Source: Saccoglossus kowalevskii (Eukaryota > Hemichordata > Enteropneusta > Harrimaniidae). From it: a DNA stretch of 24,761 nucleotides. A program made the translations under genes and the position numbers. Positions 1 to 10,293 of the stretch are shown here, piece by piece. The notes under the pieces are model-generated. The model was not told the origin of the DNA. It saw nothing but the letters and a program-made list of their open reading frames with translations, and ran no database searches. Numbering within the stretch: position 1 is the stretch's first letter; every line of letters starts with the position of its first letter. The stretch lies in NCBI RefSeq assembly GCF_000003605.2, contig NW_003107089.1, positions 1,317,729 to 1,342,489 of the forward strand, given 5' to 3'.

Positions 1-3000
1 ATGTTATATATTTTCTGAAAGCTTATTATACAAACTTTGTAAAACTTATCTTTATTTTAAATATCCAGAATGCTTTTTTGATTTTGGGTCAAAAATGTGC
101 TTTTTTGAACAAAAGTGGTTTAAAAAAAATTAGCTTAAAAACTTCAAGTCCGTTTGTGGGTAAAATTACATCACTGGATACCTTGGTATACTACTAATAC
201 AAATGCGTCCACTCATCTCTCTAACGGCTTTCAAAGTCGCACAGCATGACCTCAAAGTTCACTCTTTTCTATTTTTGCATAATTTATATATCCATGTTAA
301 TTGCAGACTTGTTATTCGCCGTAATAAACTGTCCGGATGCATTTTGAAGGGTGAACACCTTGTTCAATAATGTGTGAAAATTTTGAGGCAAATGGCCAAA
401 GCGTCTATCAGCTATTTTAATTTAAAACCCAAGAATTCACCAAAAATAGAAGACGAGAGAAAGGCTAATTTGCATATTTGCGCGTTAAACCGGGAATTAC
501 TGCTTTGTCATACTTTGTCATACTTTCTAGACTATTGAAGTTGAAAGTTAACGTATAGACATAGACATTTTATGTAAAATCGTTGGATCAGAACAACTGC
601 TCTTGAATATATCAGAAACACGTCGTTCATACCAGTGTTTTGATGGGGTCGGTAAAAACATGTGTCAATGCCCAGTAAATATGAAGTCATCTCATGAATT
701 ATTAAACAGTTACCAAAAACAAAAAAACTGGATGGGGACTTGTCATTGACAATGACTTGTTTATTCAATGCAAATTAATCAAAAAATATTTATCTATATG
801 TTTACTCCATCAGTGGTGTTACTTCAGTCTATAAAACGATTGACTACTAAACACTTCGTTACATAAAATAAACCTTGCTACTAACTAATTGGCATAAAAT
901 GAATATTTAATTACATGTATACAAAGAGCAACTATTCCACTTTCAATTTGACTTCTATCTACCAGTCATATTTCAATATATCTATATAAAAGGCAATATA
1001 CAAAAATACCTAGTGTGCTAGATTTGTTACATTAAAATTAATGGAGAATAAAGGAAATCACAAAAAAGTATTTTTAGTTGTCAAATTACTGAATACTGTA
1101 CACAATTGCAAAAAAAAAATCATCAATTTGCTATAAATGTTTTCCTATGTTAAGAGTTCCCTCTTTTCATCACAAATTCCAAAAAAATGGTCCTGTTTAT
1201 AGTCTGCACTTTCCTTCAGAAGATTGGGACAACAAAAGCCAATATTATTTAGTAAAAACAGAAAAATTACCCAAATTGTGTCTGTTGGCTCCAAAATTAG
1301 GGTTCATTTCCAGAAATATTAAATAAAAACATTGTCAGCTATTGTAATCACAAGCAATGTTAACAACAACATGAACAGGATTCCTTCAACAAGAACAACG
1401 ACTCAGTTGTGGCCTACGATTTCGGTCATATCTACACTTATTTTGTTAATAAAATGTGAATTTCATTTTACTAAATTACAAATTCCATAATTCCAGCAGG
1501 AAAATCTGATTAAATCAGTGGTGTGTCATAGCAGCCTAGAGGGCACAATTTGCATATGTTGGTAACTCAGTTCAAACTACAAATTCTAATGTAGAGAATT
1601 GATGTTTTCAATCATAAATGTATCTCCTAAAATATACTTTGGTGAGTTTTGACACTGAAGTATGAAATGTTCAAAACAATAGGATAAGAACTTTTTGAGT
1701 TTTTGAATCGTAAGACTGTTAACAACTATAGATAAAACCACTGACATGGACAGAATTCTGTTAACATTAATACATTCCTTTCCACTTCAAGACAAAAAAT
1801 ATTCCCTTTAAAAGTAGCACTCGTAGGGGTATTTGCACAAACATGTGAGTGATACCTGAATTTGTGCTAAATGCATAAAATATAACTTAATGGAAATTGT
1901 TGGTGATCGATTTAAATTCCTATTTTATTGTTTGTTTGAATCACATTTGCTAATGCTTTAGAATAGTCCTCTAAGGATTCACAAAGATTCGCCTCATGAG
2001 TGAATCCATGGAATCATCAAATATTTCCTGCAATTTATTCATATTCACATCATAAAATAATAATTTCAGAATATCCCCAAATAGGAATTATCTCAGATTG
2101 CAACTTTAAGAATGCTCCGTCTAATTTTGAGGATGTGAAAACAGTGCTACAGTACCGAGCATCTATGCACGCGATCATCAATGGTAAGGCGTCCTTATTT
2201 TGGTTGTTGCCCATGGCAGTAGCATCGCTCGATGATTGATGGATCCCGAATTCAGCAAGAGGTAGAATATCTCTACATGTGTAACAACCGGTGGAGTGTA
2301 CATTTTCTTTGTCACTGTTAGTGAGTGTGATACAGATTCAATGGGGAGGTCAAATTAATTTACACAGTTGTATGAAACAAGGAAGAGAAAGATCGACACT
2401 GGTTGACAAATTGTGTCCTAAGCATCAATAACAATATATGCTAAAAACGCAAAGTCTCCCGCTATGGCCATCTGCTGCACGTGCAGGTGACAACTTTCCT
2501 ACTTTAATTAATATCAAAATTTGAAAAAACAATCACTCCAGTAAAGAGGCATATCCATAAGAACAAACATGAGAAAAACCTCCAACAATAATATTTAAAA
2601 ACCAAGAACTCTTACATACACCATGGAGGTAAAATATGCATATACGCTTACATTAAAATATCTGTAGAATATTTATGTTGGAATTGATTTGAATTGTATA
2701 AAATTTGTTTTCGTTTTTGGACTGCGTCCGAACGGGGACTAAAAAGGTATATTCGCTTGATTTATATTTTGTATATTTTATGTACTAGATAAAAGGAGTA
2801 TGAACCTTTCTCTTTTTCATCTGTGGTGGCACAATACCACTTTATTATAAGATACTTTAAGGTATGTTATATCTAAAAACAGTAAACTGGAACATCATAT
2901 CTTCAAAATTCAAGATAAGGGGACTGAATTTTCATAGTTTTATAGTTTATTTATATAATTATTTATTTAAGCCTATTGCAAAATTGAAATTTAATTATGT

Positions 3001-3741
3001 AAATTACAGTAGTGTTTCTATGGTGAAAATAAATACATACAATTTAATATGTTAATGATTCAGCAGTGTGATTTACCAGTCTATCTACCGTAATCTGAAT
3101 ATACATACATGTACACATTGGAGATGTGCTTCTAATAGTCTGGGGTTATATTATTCGGGTTAGAATTAAGGTTATCATCCTTCTTTGGGCAAGTTAGTAT
3201 TTCCAATGAAATATTCCAAATTTTAAGAATGATATGGGGAAGGGGGTTAACTTTAGCTTATACTGATGATTCATATTTATTCTATTACTTCACTGTTAAT
3301 TTTTGTAGTAACCTTAACTAAGACTAGTATAGTATTCTCACATTGAATGAAAATTAACGACAAAAATAGATGTACACAATATAAATAACGGTACAGCTTT
3401 TCTTTTATTTATGGCATGTACTCACAAGTACAGAAAATAGGTATTTATATTTTTGCTATTTAATATCTTAAATATGTTTGCATTGAAGGTGCAGAGAGAG
3501 GAACAATATGGTGCGCGAGTCCCATCTTTTTTTAAACGCCTTGCCAACACGAAAATGGTGGGGATGGTGTGTGTAGGTGGGGAGGGAATCGAGTGCGTTA
3601 CTCAGAAATTAAATTCTTTAGAAAGTATAAGCAGTCACATTTGCAATTGCAGGTATAGGACTGACTTATTTTTTATTTTATCTAATGAAAATATATTTTT
3701 GAAACTTTTCATCAAGATGATCAAGAGGATGATAAATTCTT
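1..3741. other. AT-rich non-coding DNA, probable LYSMD intron 1
   Basis: No homologous coding exon is visible on either strand. Open frames here are below 100 codons, rich in Ile/Leu/Tyr/Asn as expected from AT-rich DNA, and match nothing I recognise. I looked specifically on the minus strand for the rest of a LysM domain (KR.N, QD, KIPV blocks) and did not find it. Confidence 0.55.
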
Positions 3742-4245
3742 AACAAGCAGTCTCTCGACTGAGATAGCTTCACTATTAGCAATGCACAATTCAATTAAAG
3801 AACTGGAGATATCATTAAGAAAATGAACAAATCTGAATAGAGGTCTACCCGAGGTACCTATATGTATAGTATCAAAACATTCAAACTTGCTGTTTTCAAA
3901 GAATTCGAAAATATCACTCTATATACCAAAAATTACAAAAATATTCATACAAATCAGAGAATTGAAGATATTATCATGAAATGAACAAATCTAAGAGAAG
4001 TCACATGTAGTACCCATGTATTTAATATCAAGGCAATTGGACTTGTGTTTTTAAACAAGAATTAAAGATATCATCACGAAATGAACAAGTCTAAATACAT
4101 ACATGTATACACCAAGTATCAAAGCAAAAACCATGTTAGTTTTCAATAAAAAGTGATAAAGTTGACACGGACGACGACTGATGATGACGTACAATCACTC
4201 ATATGATAAGCTCCACTCGACAAAGTCGACAGTGGAGCTAAAAAT
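3742..4245. repeat. Dispersed repeat with internal monomers and a terminal hairpin (copy A)
   Basis: Begins ACAAGCAG..., passes through GAGATAGCT and repeats a diverged monomer about three times (blocks around GAAGATATCATCACGAAATG, then a 'GTATCAAAGCA' block). It ends in an inverted repeat at 4209-4239, AGCTCCACTCGAC / GTCG-AC-AGTGGAGCT, followed by CTAAAAA-type sequence. A truncated relative lies at 11259-11594 inside the phosphatase gene. It has no coding capacity. The terminal hairpin next to CTAA would suit a non-autonomous Helitron-like element, but this is inference. Confidence 0.75.
4209..4239. repeat. Terminal hairpin of the dispersed repeat
   Basis: Thirteen-base left arm AGCTCCACTCGAC, three-base loop AAA, and right arm GTCG then AGTGGAGCT with a two-base AC bulge. 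It is the strongest short hairpin seen in the first 5 kb. Confidence 0.9.
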
Positions 4246-6171
4246 ATATTGTTTGCTTTGTTAGTGACTTAGAGTGACTTACATGTATTTATGTCAATGA
4301 CAGGGGCTTGTTTATGACCAAAATATTTCATATTTTATAGAATTGAAGCATGCAATATATGCCAGTTTAAATTCACTTCACCCGCCAAGGTCTATTTATT
4401 CAGCCATCGCCTTACCACTATACCTTGGTAGATTCCATGATTCAGTGAGGCCTCTGTACCGGTAATTCCACAACCCACCATTTTGTTTTATGTCCATTGC
4501 CACATGCTCGGACAACTCTGATAGGGAATGTACATGTTTTAGAGCCGTGTCAAAACAGTATCTTAGAATCCCACAGAGGTTTACAAATAGTAAATGTACG
4601 TTTTCATTGAGTTTACATAACTGTACAATTTTGATGATAAGAGATATACATTTGATATTTACATTTAAAAAAAAAAAAAGAAAAAAAATTTGTGAGCTTT
4701 GACAGTCTGTCATAGATGATGCTCGGATGAAAACAGTGAGAGTGTAATATACGGTGCAAAATAAAATGTTGCTTAAACTTGAATGACTATTTTTACAAAT
4801 TGAAATGATCATGGAGAAAACGGTGCATTTGATATTAACATGTGGTGGGTGACCACAATGATACATAAAATAAATTTATTTTTTCTGGTAACAGGTTAAA
4901 AAAATACTGGGTGATTGGACAGGTGGGTAGCGGGGATTGTGTTAACCCCCATATTCTGCTTCCCTGCCCCCCCAATATTAGGGATGCACCCCCCAAAGTA
5001 CAAAGTGAAGACCCATCTGTACACAGAATATATTGTTCCAGTTCATTTTCTCATCAGGACCCGCTACACAAAAACACTGACGCAATCCCTGGTAAGTAAA
5101 CATGGTATTTTGTAGCTAATTTGCATATTGAAATAAATAATTTTTGGATCTTTTGAATAAAACATGCCCTTTGATTTTCAAAGAAATATGGGTAAGTAGG
5201 GATACCAGAAACCCTGAATTCATCATGTACTTTGGCCTTGATACGAAAAGTGTCACTAAATTTATACAAAATGTACATTATTATGTAAATTACGCATTCC
5301 TTCACTCAGATTGGAGCCTGTCTTATCAAATTGTATTGTAATTTTGATGTGGTCAGCATTTTTCATCGAAGGGTTTTAGTCTGAATATGGACATTGGAGA
5401 AAAACAACACGTGATTATATTCGGGAAATGCAGGTGTACATGTGATTGCGACCATGGCTATAAAAAACAATTATTGAGATCATGTGTACTTGAAAAAAAA
5501 ACAATCTTTTGTGTTACTGAGATAGCCAGACTTGGACTTTGAACTGACCCAAAGTGAATCAACAATGACAGTTTTTTTAATACACATTAATTAATCATAT
5601 TTATTAAATATTTTGATTACGTGGATGAATGTACATAACTGTACACCACGTCAAACGAATTTGACATTGAGAGTATCTTTTGTATGTGTGTGTAGGTTAT
5701 TATACACCGGAAGTCACGTGGGCGTGGATTTAAATCACTTTAAAACATGCGTACGTGTACAGTTCATTCGTAATATTTATGAAATGTACATGCACACCGG
5801 CAGTATGTAAATTAACAAACAGCTGCGTGTTTAACGTCATCACGTCAGTACACTAAATTGAGTTCGAACAGCTACTGTCAAATACACGTACAACCTATTA
5901 TCGTTTATACAAAGCTCCCGTTAAAAAAAATACCGACCGTCAGGTTGGCCAGTCCCGATTGAATATAATTACGATTGGAGTATTTTACATACGGAAGAGG
6001 GGGGTACCCAATGTTGTAAGGTAAGGAAGTTGGGTCAAAATATGACACTAATAGGTTCGTCAGACGACAGCCCAGCAACGACACAATGGATTCTAAAATA
6101 CACGTATGTATGTTCATTCATCATAGCGAGACATTTTATAAATTTATACTAAACTGGTTTAGCTTACATAC
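4246..6171. other. Non-coding DNA, probable LYSMD intron 1, with an A-rich tract
   Basis: It contains an A-rich tract at about 4668-4688 (A13, G, A8), possibly an old retroposon tail. The frames at 4396-4866 and 5054-5305 on the minus strand have no family resemblance and low-complexity runs. A compact transcription-factor motif cluster at 5706-5727 is listed separately. No exon recognised. Confidence 0.5.
5706..5727 (+). promoter_or_regulatory. Compact ETS / E-box / GC-box motif cluster
   Basis: ACCGGAAGT (5706-5714), CACGTG (5715-5720) and GGGCGTGG (5720-5727) abut within 22 bases. These match consensus sites for ETS (GABP/ELK), USF/MYC-type and KLF/Sp-type factors. The cluster lies 445 bases inside the LYSMD intron, so it could be an intronic enhancer or a promoter element. 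Motif match only. Confidence 0.4.
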
Positions 6172-6543
6172 CGGCACGCCATACTGCAATGCGAAGCTTT
6201 GCAACGTGTCTTCGTCTTCGATTTTACGTTCGATATACAATGGTTCTTCTGGCTCCACGTCGTGAAAAGTATTTGTAGCAGATCGTTTCTTTTTCGCCCC
6301 TCTCGGCCGAATTTGTGACATTTCGACCTCCGTGCCGTTGATCTCGCCCGCTTCGACGTCTGCGTCGCCGAAAATATACACTCGAGCATTTTGAACGTTC
6401 TGGACTTGTCCTGAATTGGAAAGGTACTTATTGTGGTTGATTCGGTGATTCTTCTTTTTTCTCGCTGACGATGATGATGAACCGTGGACAGAAGGCATAC
6501 GAGAGCCATGGCGTAAAGGGCGACCGGCTACACTGCTATTCAT
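6172..6543 (-). CDS. LYSMD3/4-like: LYSMD3/4-like protein, first coding exon (partial gene)
   Basis: Encodes 124 residues, ending at a GTATGT donor in phase 0. Family role: LYSMD3 and LYSMD4 are single-pass membrane proteins with an N-terminal LysM domain; LYSMD3 has been linked to Golgi integrity and chitin sensing. Seen: a low-complexity Ser/Lys-rich start (20-35), a VYIFGD block at 55-60, an acidic stretch, a basic RPRGAKKKR block at 79-87, then the start of a LysM domain, YIERKIEDEDTLQSFALQYG (103-122). An in-frame TGA lies four codons before the ATG, and A at -3 gives a good start context. The second half of LysM, the transmembrane segment and the C-terminus are missing and I found no matching exon in 1-6171. 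Family assignment is good; the choice between LYSMD3 and LYSMD4 is open. Confidence 0.82.
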
Positions 6544-6800
6544 ACTACGATCTCATAAGCGGTTTTCGGTCAAAATCTTCAGTACACGCCGAACAAGTGA
6601 TTCTATTCAAACATTTGGCTATGTTAATCTGCTGTCATAATCGGAGGTGGGGTAAAAAATGGTAAAACCTTTCCAACCAAACCGACGAACGCCAAACTTT
6701 GATGATTCCTGTTATCAGTACGCATGCGCCTACGTATTTTCACAATTAACACACGTGAGGGCGCTGTCAAGGAAAATCACTTTGTTACACTAGAATGTTG
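6544..6800 (-). promoter_or_regulatory. Predicted promoter region of the LYSMD-like gene
   Basis: Upstream of the LYSMD start codon. It contains an NRF-1-like element, ACGCATGCGCC (6720-6730), and a CACGTG E-box (6752-6757), both about 180-210 bases from the ATG, plus a GGGCGC motif just beyond. The area is richer in CpG than its surroundings. No TATA box is evident, which suits a housekeeping-type promoter. Assignment is inferred from position and motifs. Confidence 0.4.
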
Positions 6801-7220
6801 CGGGTTGGTAACATGACAATTTACTACACAGACATGTGAAGGTAATCGTACTTTTTCTGGTACAGGGCCACCACATTGCAGTGTGAATGTAGTCTAATGT
6901 CTACATCGGAACCACCTATTTCACCAAAATAACTTGAATACGCAGATTTCAAATACTAGTAAATTTAAATTTTTAAACTACTTAACAAAAATATTATTTT
7001 CATAACTCCTAGGGAATTTGCTCATTCCATTTTTATGAATTTGTGTTGGTCCATTCAAACATGGCATGTCTTGTCACCTGCGACGTTGTTTACTCATATT
7101 ATATTTAAGTTCATCTGTCGCTTGACAGTAAGATTGTTCACTTTTTAAAAACCTTTTAAATATATGAGTTTTGCCATACCCATTTTAAATATTATTTCGC
7201 GCTATTTGCATATTTAACAC

Positions 7221-7241
7221 TTTTTTTTTTGGGGGGGGGGG
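7221..7241. repeat. Homopolymer junction T10-G11
   Basis: Ten T directly followed by eleven G. A run of this kind is prone to length polymorphism and to base-calling error, so its length here is not reliable. Confidence 0.9.
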
Positions 7242-7589
7242 TTAAAGTTCACACTGCGCTAAGTGTTAAGTGTTAGTACACATGTACCCCTAATCGAATC
7301 CTTGGCAGGATCGTAAATTATTTACCAACTGCGAAGACTGCCCTCAACGTTTCACATTGTGTTTCGGATCATGGTCGGATCAACAAAGAATTCGTTCTCG
7401 TCATTTTGTTTAGTAGATTCGGAAACAGGAAAGATTCACATTTCACTTCACCAAATACTCTTAGTTTAAACTTTGGCATTTACTGGATCATCAACGTGTT
7501 CTAAAATTGTTATTCCGATGTGACTTGAAGAATAAAGGTTTTAATTATGCGCATATCGATACGCACTACTTATTCAAGATGACAAAACA

Positions 7590-7729
7590 ATAATTAACTG
7601 TAAGCTTCAGAATATATAAAGATTTATTTACAAATCTGTGACAATTGTTTGCCTCGTACCTCAGCAAATAATTGTCACAACAATAAGACAAATCTTTATA
7701 TACCCCCAGTTACAGTAGATAATTAGTTA
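7590..7729. mobile_element. Fold-back (MITE-like) element of about 140 bp
   Basis: A long imperfect inverted repeat. The left half holds TAATTAACTGTAA, then TATATAAAGATTT, then TGTGACAATTGTTTGC. The right half holds the same blocks inverted: GCAAATAATTGTCACA, AAATCTTTATATA and CAGTTACAG...TAATTAGTTA. The centre at CCTCGTACCTC is near-palindromic. There is no coding capacity. This architecture suits a small non-autonomous DNA transposon or a fold-back element; target-site duplications are not clear. Confidence 0.7.
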
Positions 7730-7917
7730 ATGTTTACCAAGTAAAAGACGTGTAAGTGAACAGTAGTCTGTTATTCACGGAAGGGAAATGAGCTTTTTAC
7801 TATACCAAAATTCTATCTAACCACGATAAGTGGTCAATTATGCATATGTTTTTTTTTCTTGTTTTGATGCAGGTCAGTTTTATTATATGGCTCATATTTC
7901 ACAAGGACGGCGTCGAA

Positions 7918-7925
7918 TGACGTCA
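7918..7925. promoter_or_regulatory. Perfect CRE octamer TGACGTCA in intergenic DNA
   Basis: Full palindromic cAMP-response/ATF-type site inside a CpG-richer patch that also carries GGGCGTGG at 8006-8013. No gene start is recognised beside it. Confidence 0.35.
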
Positions 7926-9695
7926 ATAATGCATTGTATTATGTGATATGTGATTACGAGGGACGAAAAAAGCAACAAGACAATACAGTTAGGAAAGTCG
8001 CAAGAGGGCGTGGTAAACGGAATGACGATGCACGCGATGCGAATTGAACACGCGTGAATATGATACGAGCCTAGTGTTTGGCTGGCCATTGAATTGTCAA
8101 TGAATTGAATAGCACTTTCTATTGATTGTTACGGGTTATTTAAGATCAACACCCCTGAACCAGGAAGGTCGATATATTTACGTGTAATTTGTCAGTGGCC
8201 GGAGCTTGACCCCGACATTGACTTTCATTCGGTAACTAGCCTCCTAGACCTGACCCCATGCAGCGATTATGATTTGTTTCATAACATTATTTTATCATTA
8301 TTAATATTATTATATTGTTATTCTGCTATTTGTCATTATTATTTGGTGTATTTGTGTGCTTGTGAGGGGCGGGTACTTTTAACCCTTATATACGTCAATA
8401 TGAATTACTTCATGTCTCTAGTACTACCATTGCAAACTTTAAGTTCCACATGATGCATTTTAAGAGAACGCTTCTTTGAAAACTAACATTCAGCTTATTT
8501 TCATGTTGGGTGTGTATGTGGCTTCTGTTGGTAGTCTTATTGAGTTTGCCGGTAACCGTTTTGTAGCATTATATGCAGTTTTGTTCTTCTGTCAAATATT
8601 TGAAACTAATATTTTTGATGAATGTGCCTTGGGATGGTCTTCTACATGGGATCTACATTTTCCGTGAATGGTTTGTTGGGTTACTGCTATTTTCAGAAAG
8701 TTATCTGCAGTTGCTATTTGTTATGTATGGTTATATCTTCTTGAAAGAAGCTACATTATATGCCAGGTTTCAGTCTAGTAGACGCGTCCAATAGAAGCGC
8801 ACATTTAAACAAAAATTAAGATACAGTTTTGACCATACACGCACCCTGTCATTTACGCATGCGCTACTAGAACAAAGTAAACACACTGCCAGTGCGCGGC
8901 TGATACATTATGCATTCAGATTTCAGATATGCAGTTTTTCATTTTTGCGAGTACGTTTGTGAACTTTAAGTCAAAGTGTTTTAATGGTTCATATTTGAAA
9001 ACTTGATTCAAGTTTGTTCATTTGCTTACAATTTCCAAACTACAGTTGGCGTAATTTATACGAGTAAAACATAAAAACGCGCATGATAACACATACTACT
9101 AGGCAGTCATACAAATGTAATGCATGGGACCAACAAAAATGAAAATAGACATTCACTGTTACTTGCTATTGAAGCAATGTTATGGCACTGGCAAGTTGGA
9201 AGAAACTGGCCAATAAGTAACTCAGAAAGAGTACATGGATCTCATGTCATATTGTTGCAGTACATTACTAGTAAGGATCCAGCAGCTGTATGCCATACAC
9301 TGTAGTGTAATTTGAATACCAGTAATCTAGCCACTTATTTGCTACCTACACTGTACTTTATACTATGTGTTCAAAAACGAAGTCACTGAGTTGACGCTGT
9401 GTGAGCGTGTGGTATTGATAACATCTCACTGCTTGGCACGTAGTTTATTCATAACATTGGTATGTTTTAGTTGTGGAGTGTCAATAACAATTGTTTAAAA
9501 TTAAAAATATAATATGCAACAATATGTTGTTCCCTGTAGTGTTTTTGTGATGTCAAAATGACGTAGATGGTCATTGCTCAAATTGAAAACTCTACTGTAG
9601 ATCTTTACTCAAAAATGAAATTTATGACCAAAATGTAACATTTAAAGTTGACAGATATGCATGTAATTATAAATTAAAATATTTAGACGGCTTAT

Positions 9696-9701
9696 TTTAT
9701 T
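9696..9701 (-). terminator. Candidate polyadenylation signal of the alkaline phosphatase gene
   Basis: AATAAA on the minus strand, 305 bases past the stop codon. It is the first canonical hexamer I found downstream, and would give a 3' UTR of about 320 bases. AT-rich DNA contains this hexamer by chance, so transcript evidence is needed. Confidence 0.4.
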
Positions 9702-9917
9702 TGTTCTCCACAAAAAAGTATTCAGTGTCCAATTATAGATGCAAAATCCAACGCATGTGTAAGTTCTCTGTCATTGGGATAGCTTTCATCGAACCCACAA
9801 TCATTGCATATTTCCGCCCATGCTATCAACAGCATACAGTTTATGGAAAGACGTTAGACGATGTTTTCTTCCAGTACCGAATCTTTACAACCACCACTGC
9901 ACATGGAATTGATTTAA

Positions 9918-9975
9918 ACTGTAGAATCAGTCTGTTTGAAGAATCGACTGTAGAACCAGTCTGTTTGAAGAATCG
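9918..9975. repeat. Two adjacent 29-bp direct repeats in the predicted phosphatase 3' UTR
   Basis: The unit ACTGTAGAATCAGTCTG... is present twice, at 9918-9946 and 9947-9975, differing at one base (T to C). It begins 32 bases past the stop codon. This is a recent tandem duplication by its near identity. No function can be assigned. Confidence 0.85.
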
Positions 9976-10006
9976 ACCATATTAATTAATGCATATATTA
10001 AAAAAA

Positions 10007-10293
10007 TTACGTAGTAAAGTTATTTAAAGCTGCGGTTAGAATAATAACGTGCCATATAACGATGTAGTTGTTATAGATTGTTGAAGCGCCGCCAATGGCG
10101 TTTCTGTCGTCGCAGTGTTCAGTCGAGTTTCCCAAACAGGCAGCGTACTTTATAACATGGGCGATGTAATGTTGCTCGTGTGTTCCGTGGAACAGATGGG
10201 CCATTGGACCATCGGCGTATATTGGTATGTCCTCGCCTCCATGGCTTTCGTCCTTCAGCGGTATAACAGCCTGCTGAACGTATGAACTTGACT
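10007..10293 (-). CDS. ALPL-like: Alkaline phosphatase exon 9, last zinc ligand, C-terminus and stop
   Basis: Residues 436-530 and [19 protein letters not shown] gives His453, the last zinc ligand. [19 protein letters not shown] and the Cys488-Cys496 pair are family hallmarks. After C496, a small-residue stretch GGAS (503-506) precedes a hydrophobic tail (about 508-525), consistent with a GPI-anchor signal with the anchor near 503-506. The tail ends in polar NNFTT, which is slightly unusual for such a signal. Acceptor CATCAG. Confidence 0.95.

Larger units (their letters stand above)
6801..9695. other. Intergenic DNA between LYSMD-like and alkaline phosphatase genes
   Basis: No homologous coding sequence was recognised. 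It contains a T10-G11 homopolymer junction (7221-7241), a fold-back element (7590-7729), a CpG-richer patch with a TGACGTCA site (7905-8060) and an NRF-1-like ACGCATGCGCT at 8855-8865 close to a CCAAT box (8789-8793). Hydrophobic open frames at 8476-8794 match no family I know. Confidence 0.5.

Noticed and set aside
4396-4866. 156-codon minus-strand frame
   Set aside because: Includes a homopolymer-derived Phe run and matches nothing I recognise, and does not continue the LysM domain.
8476-8794. Two overlapping hydrophobic plus-strand frames suggesting a small membrane protein
   Set aside because: No family resemblance, T-rich composition and no splice or promoter support.
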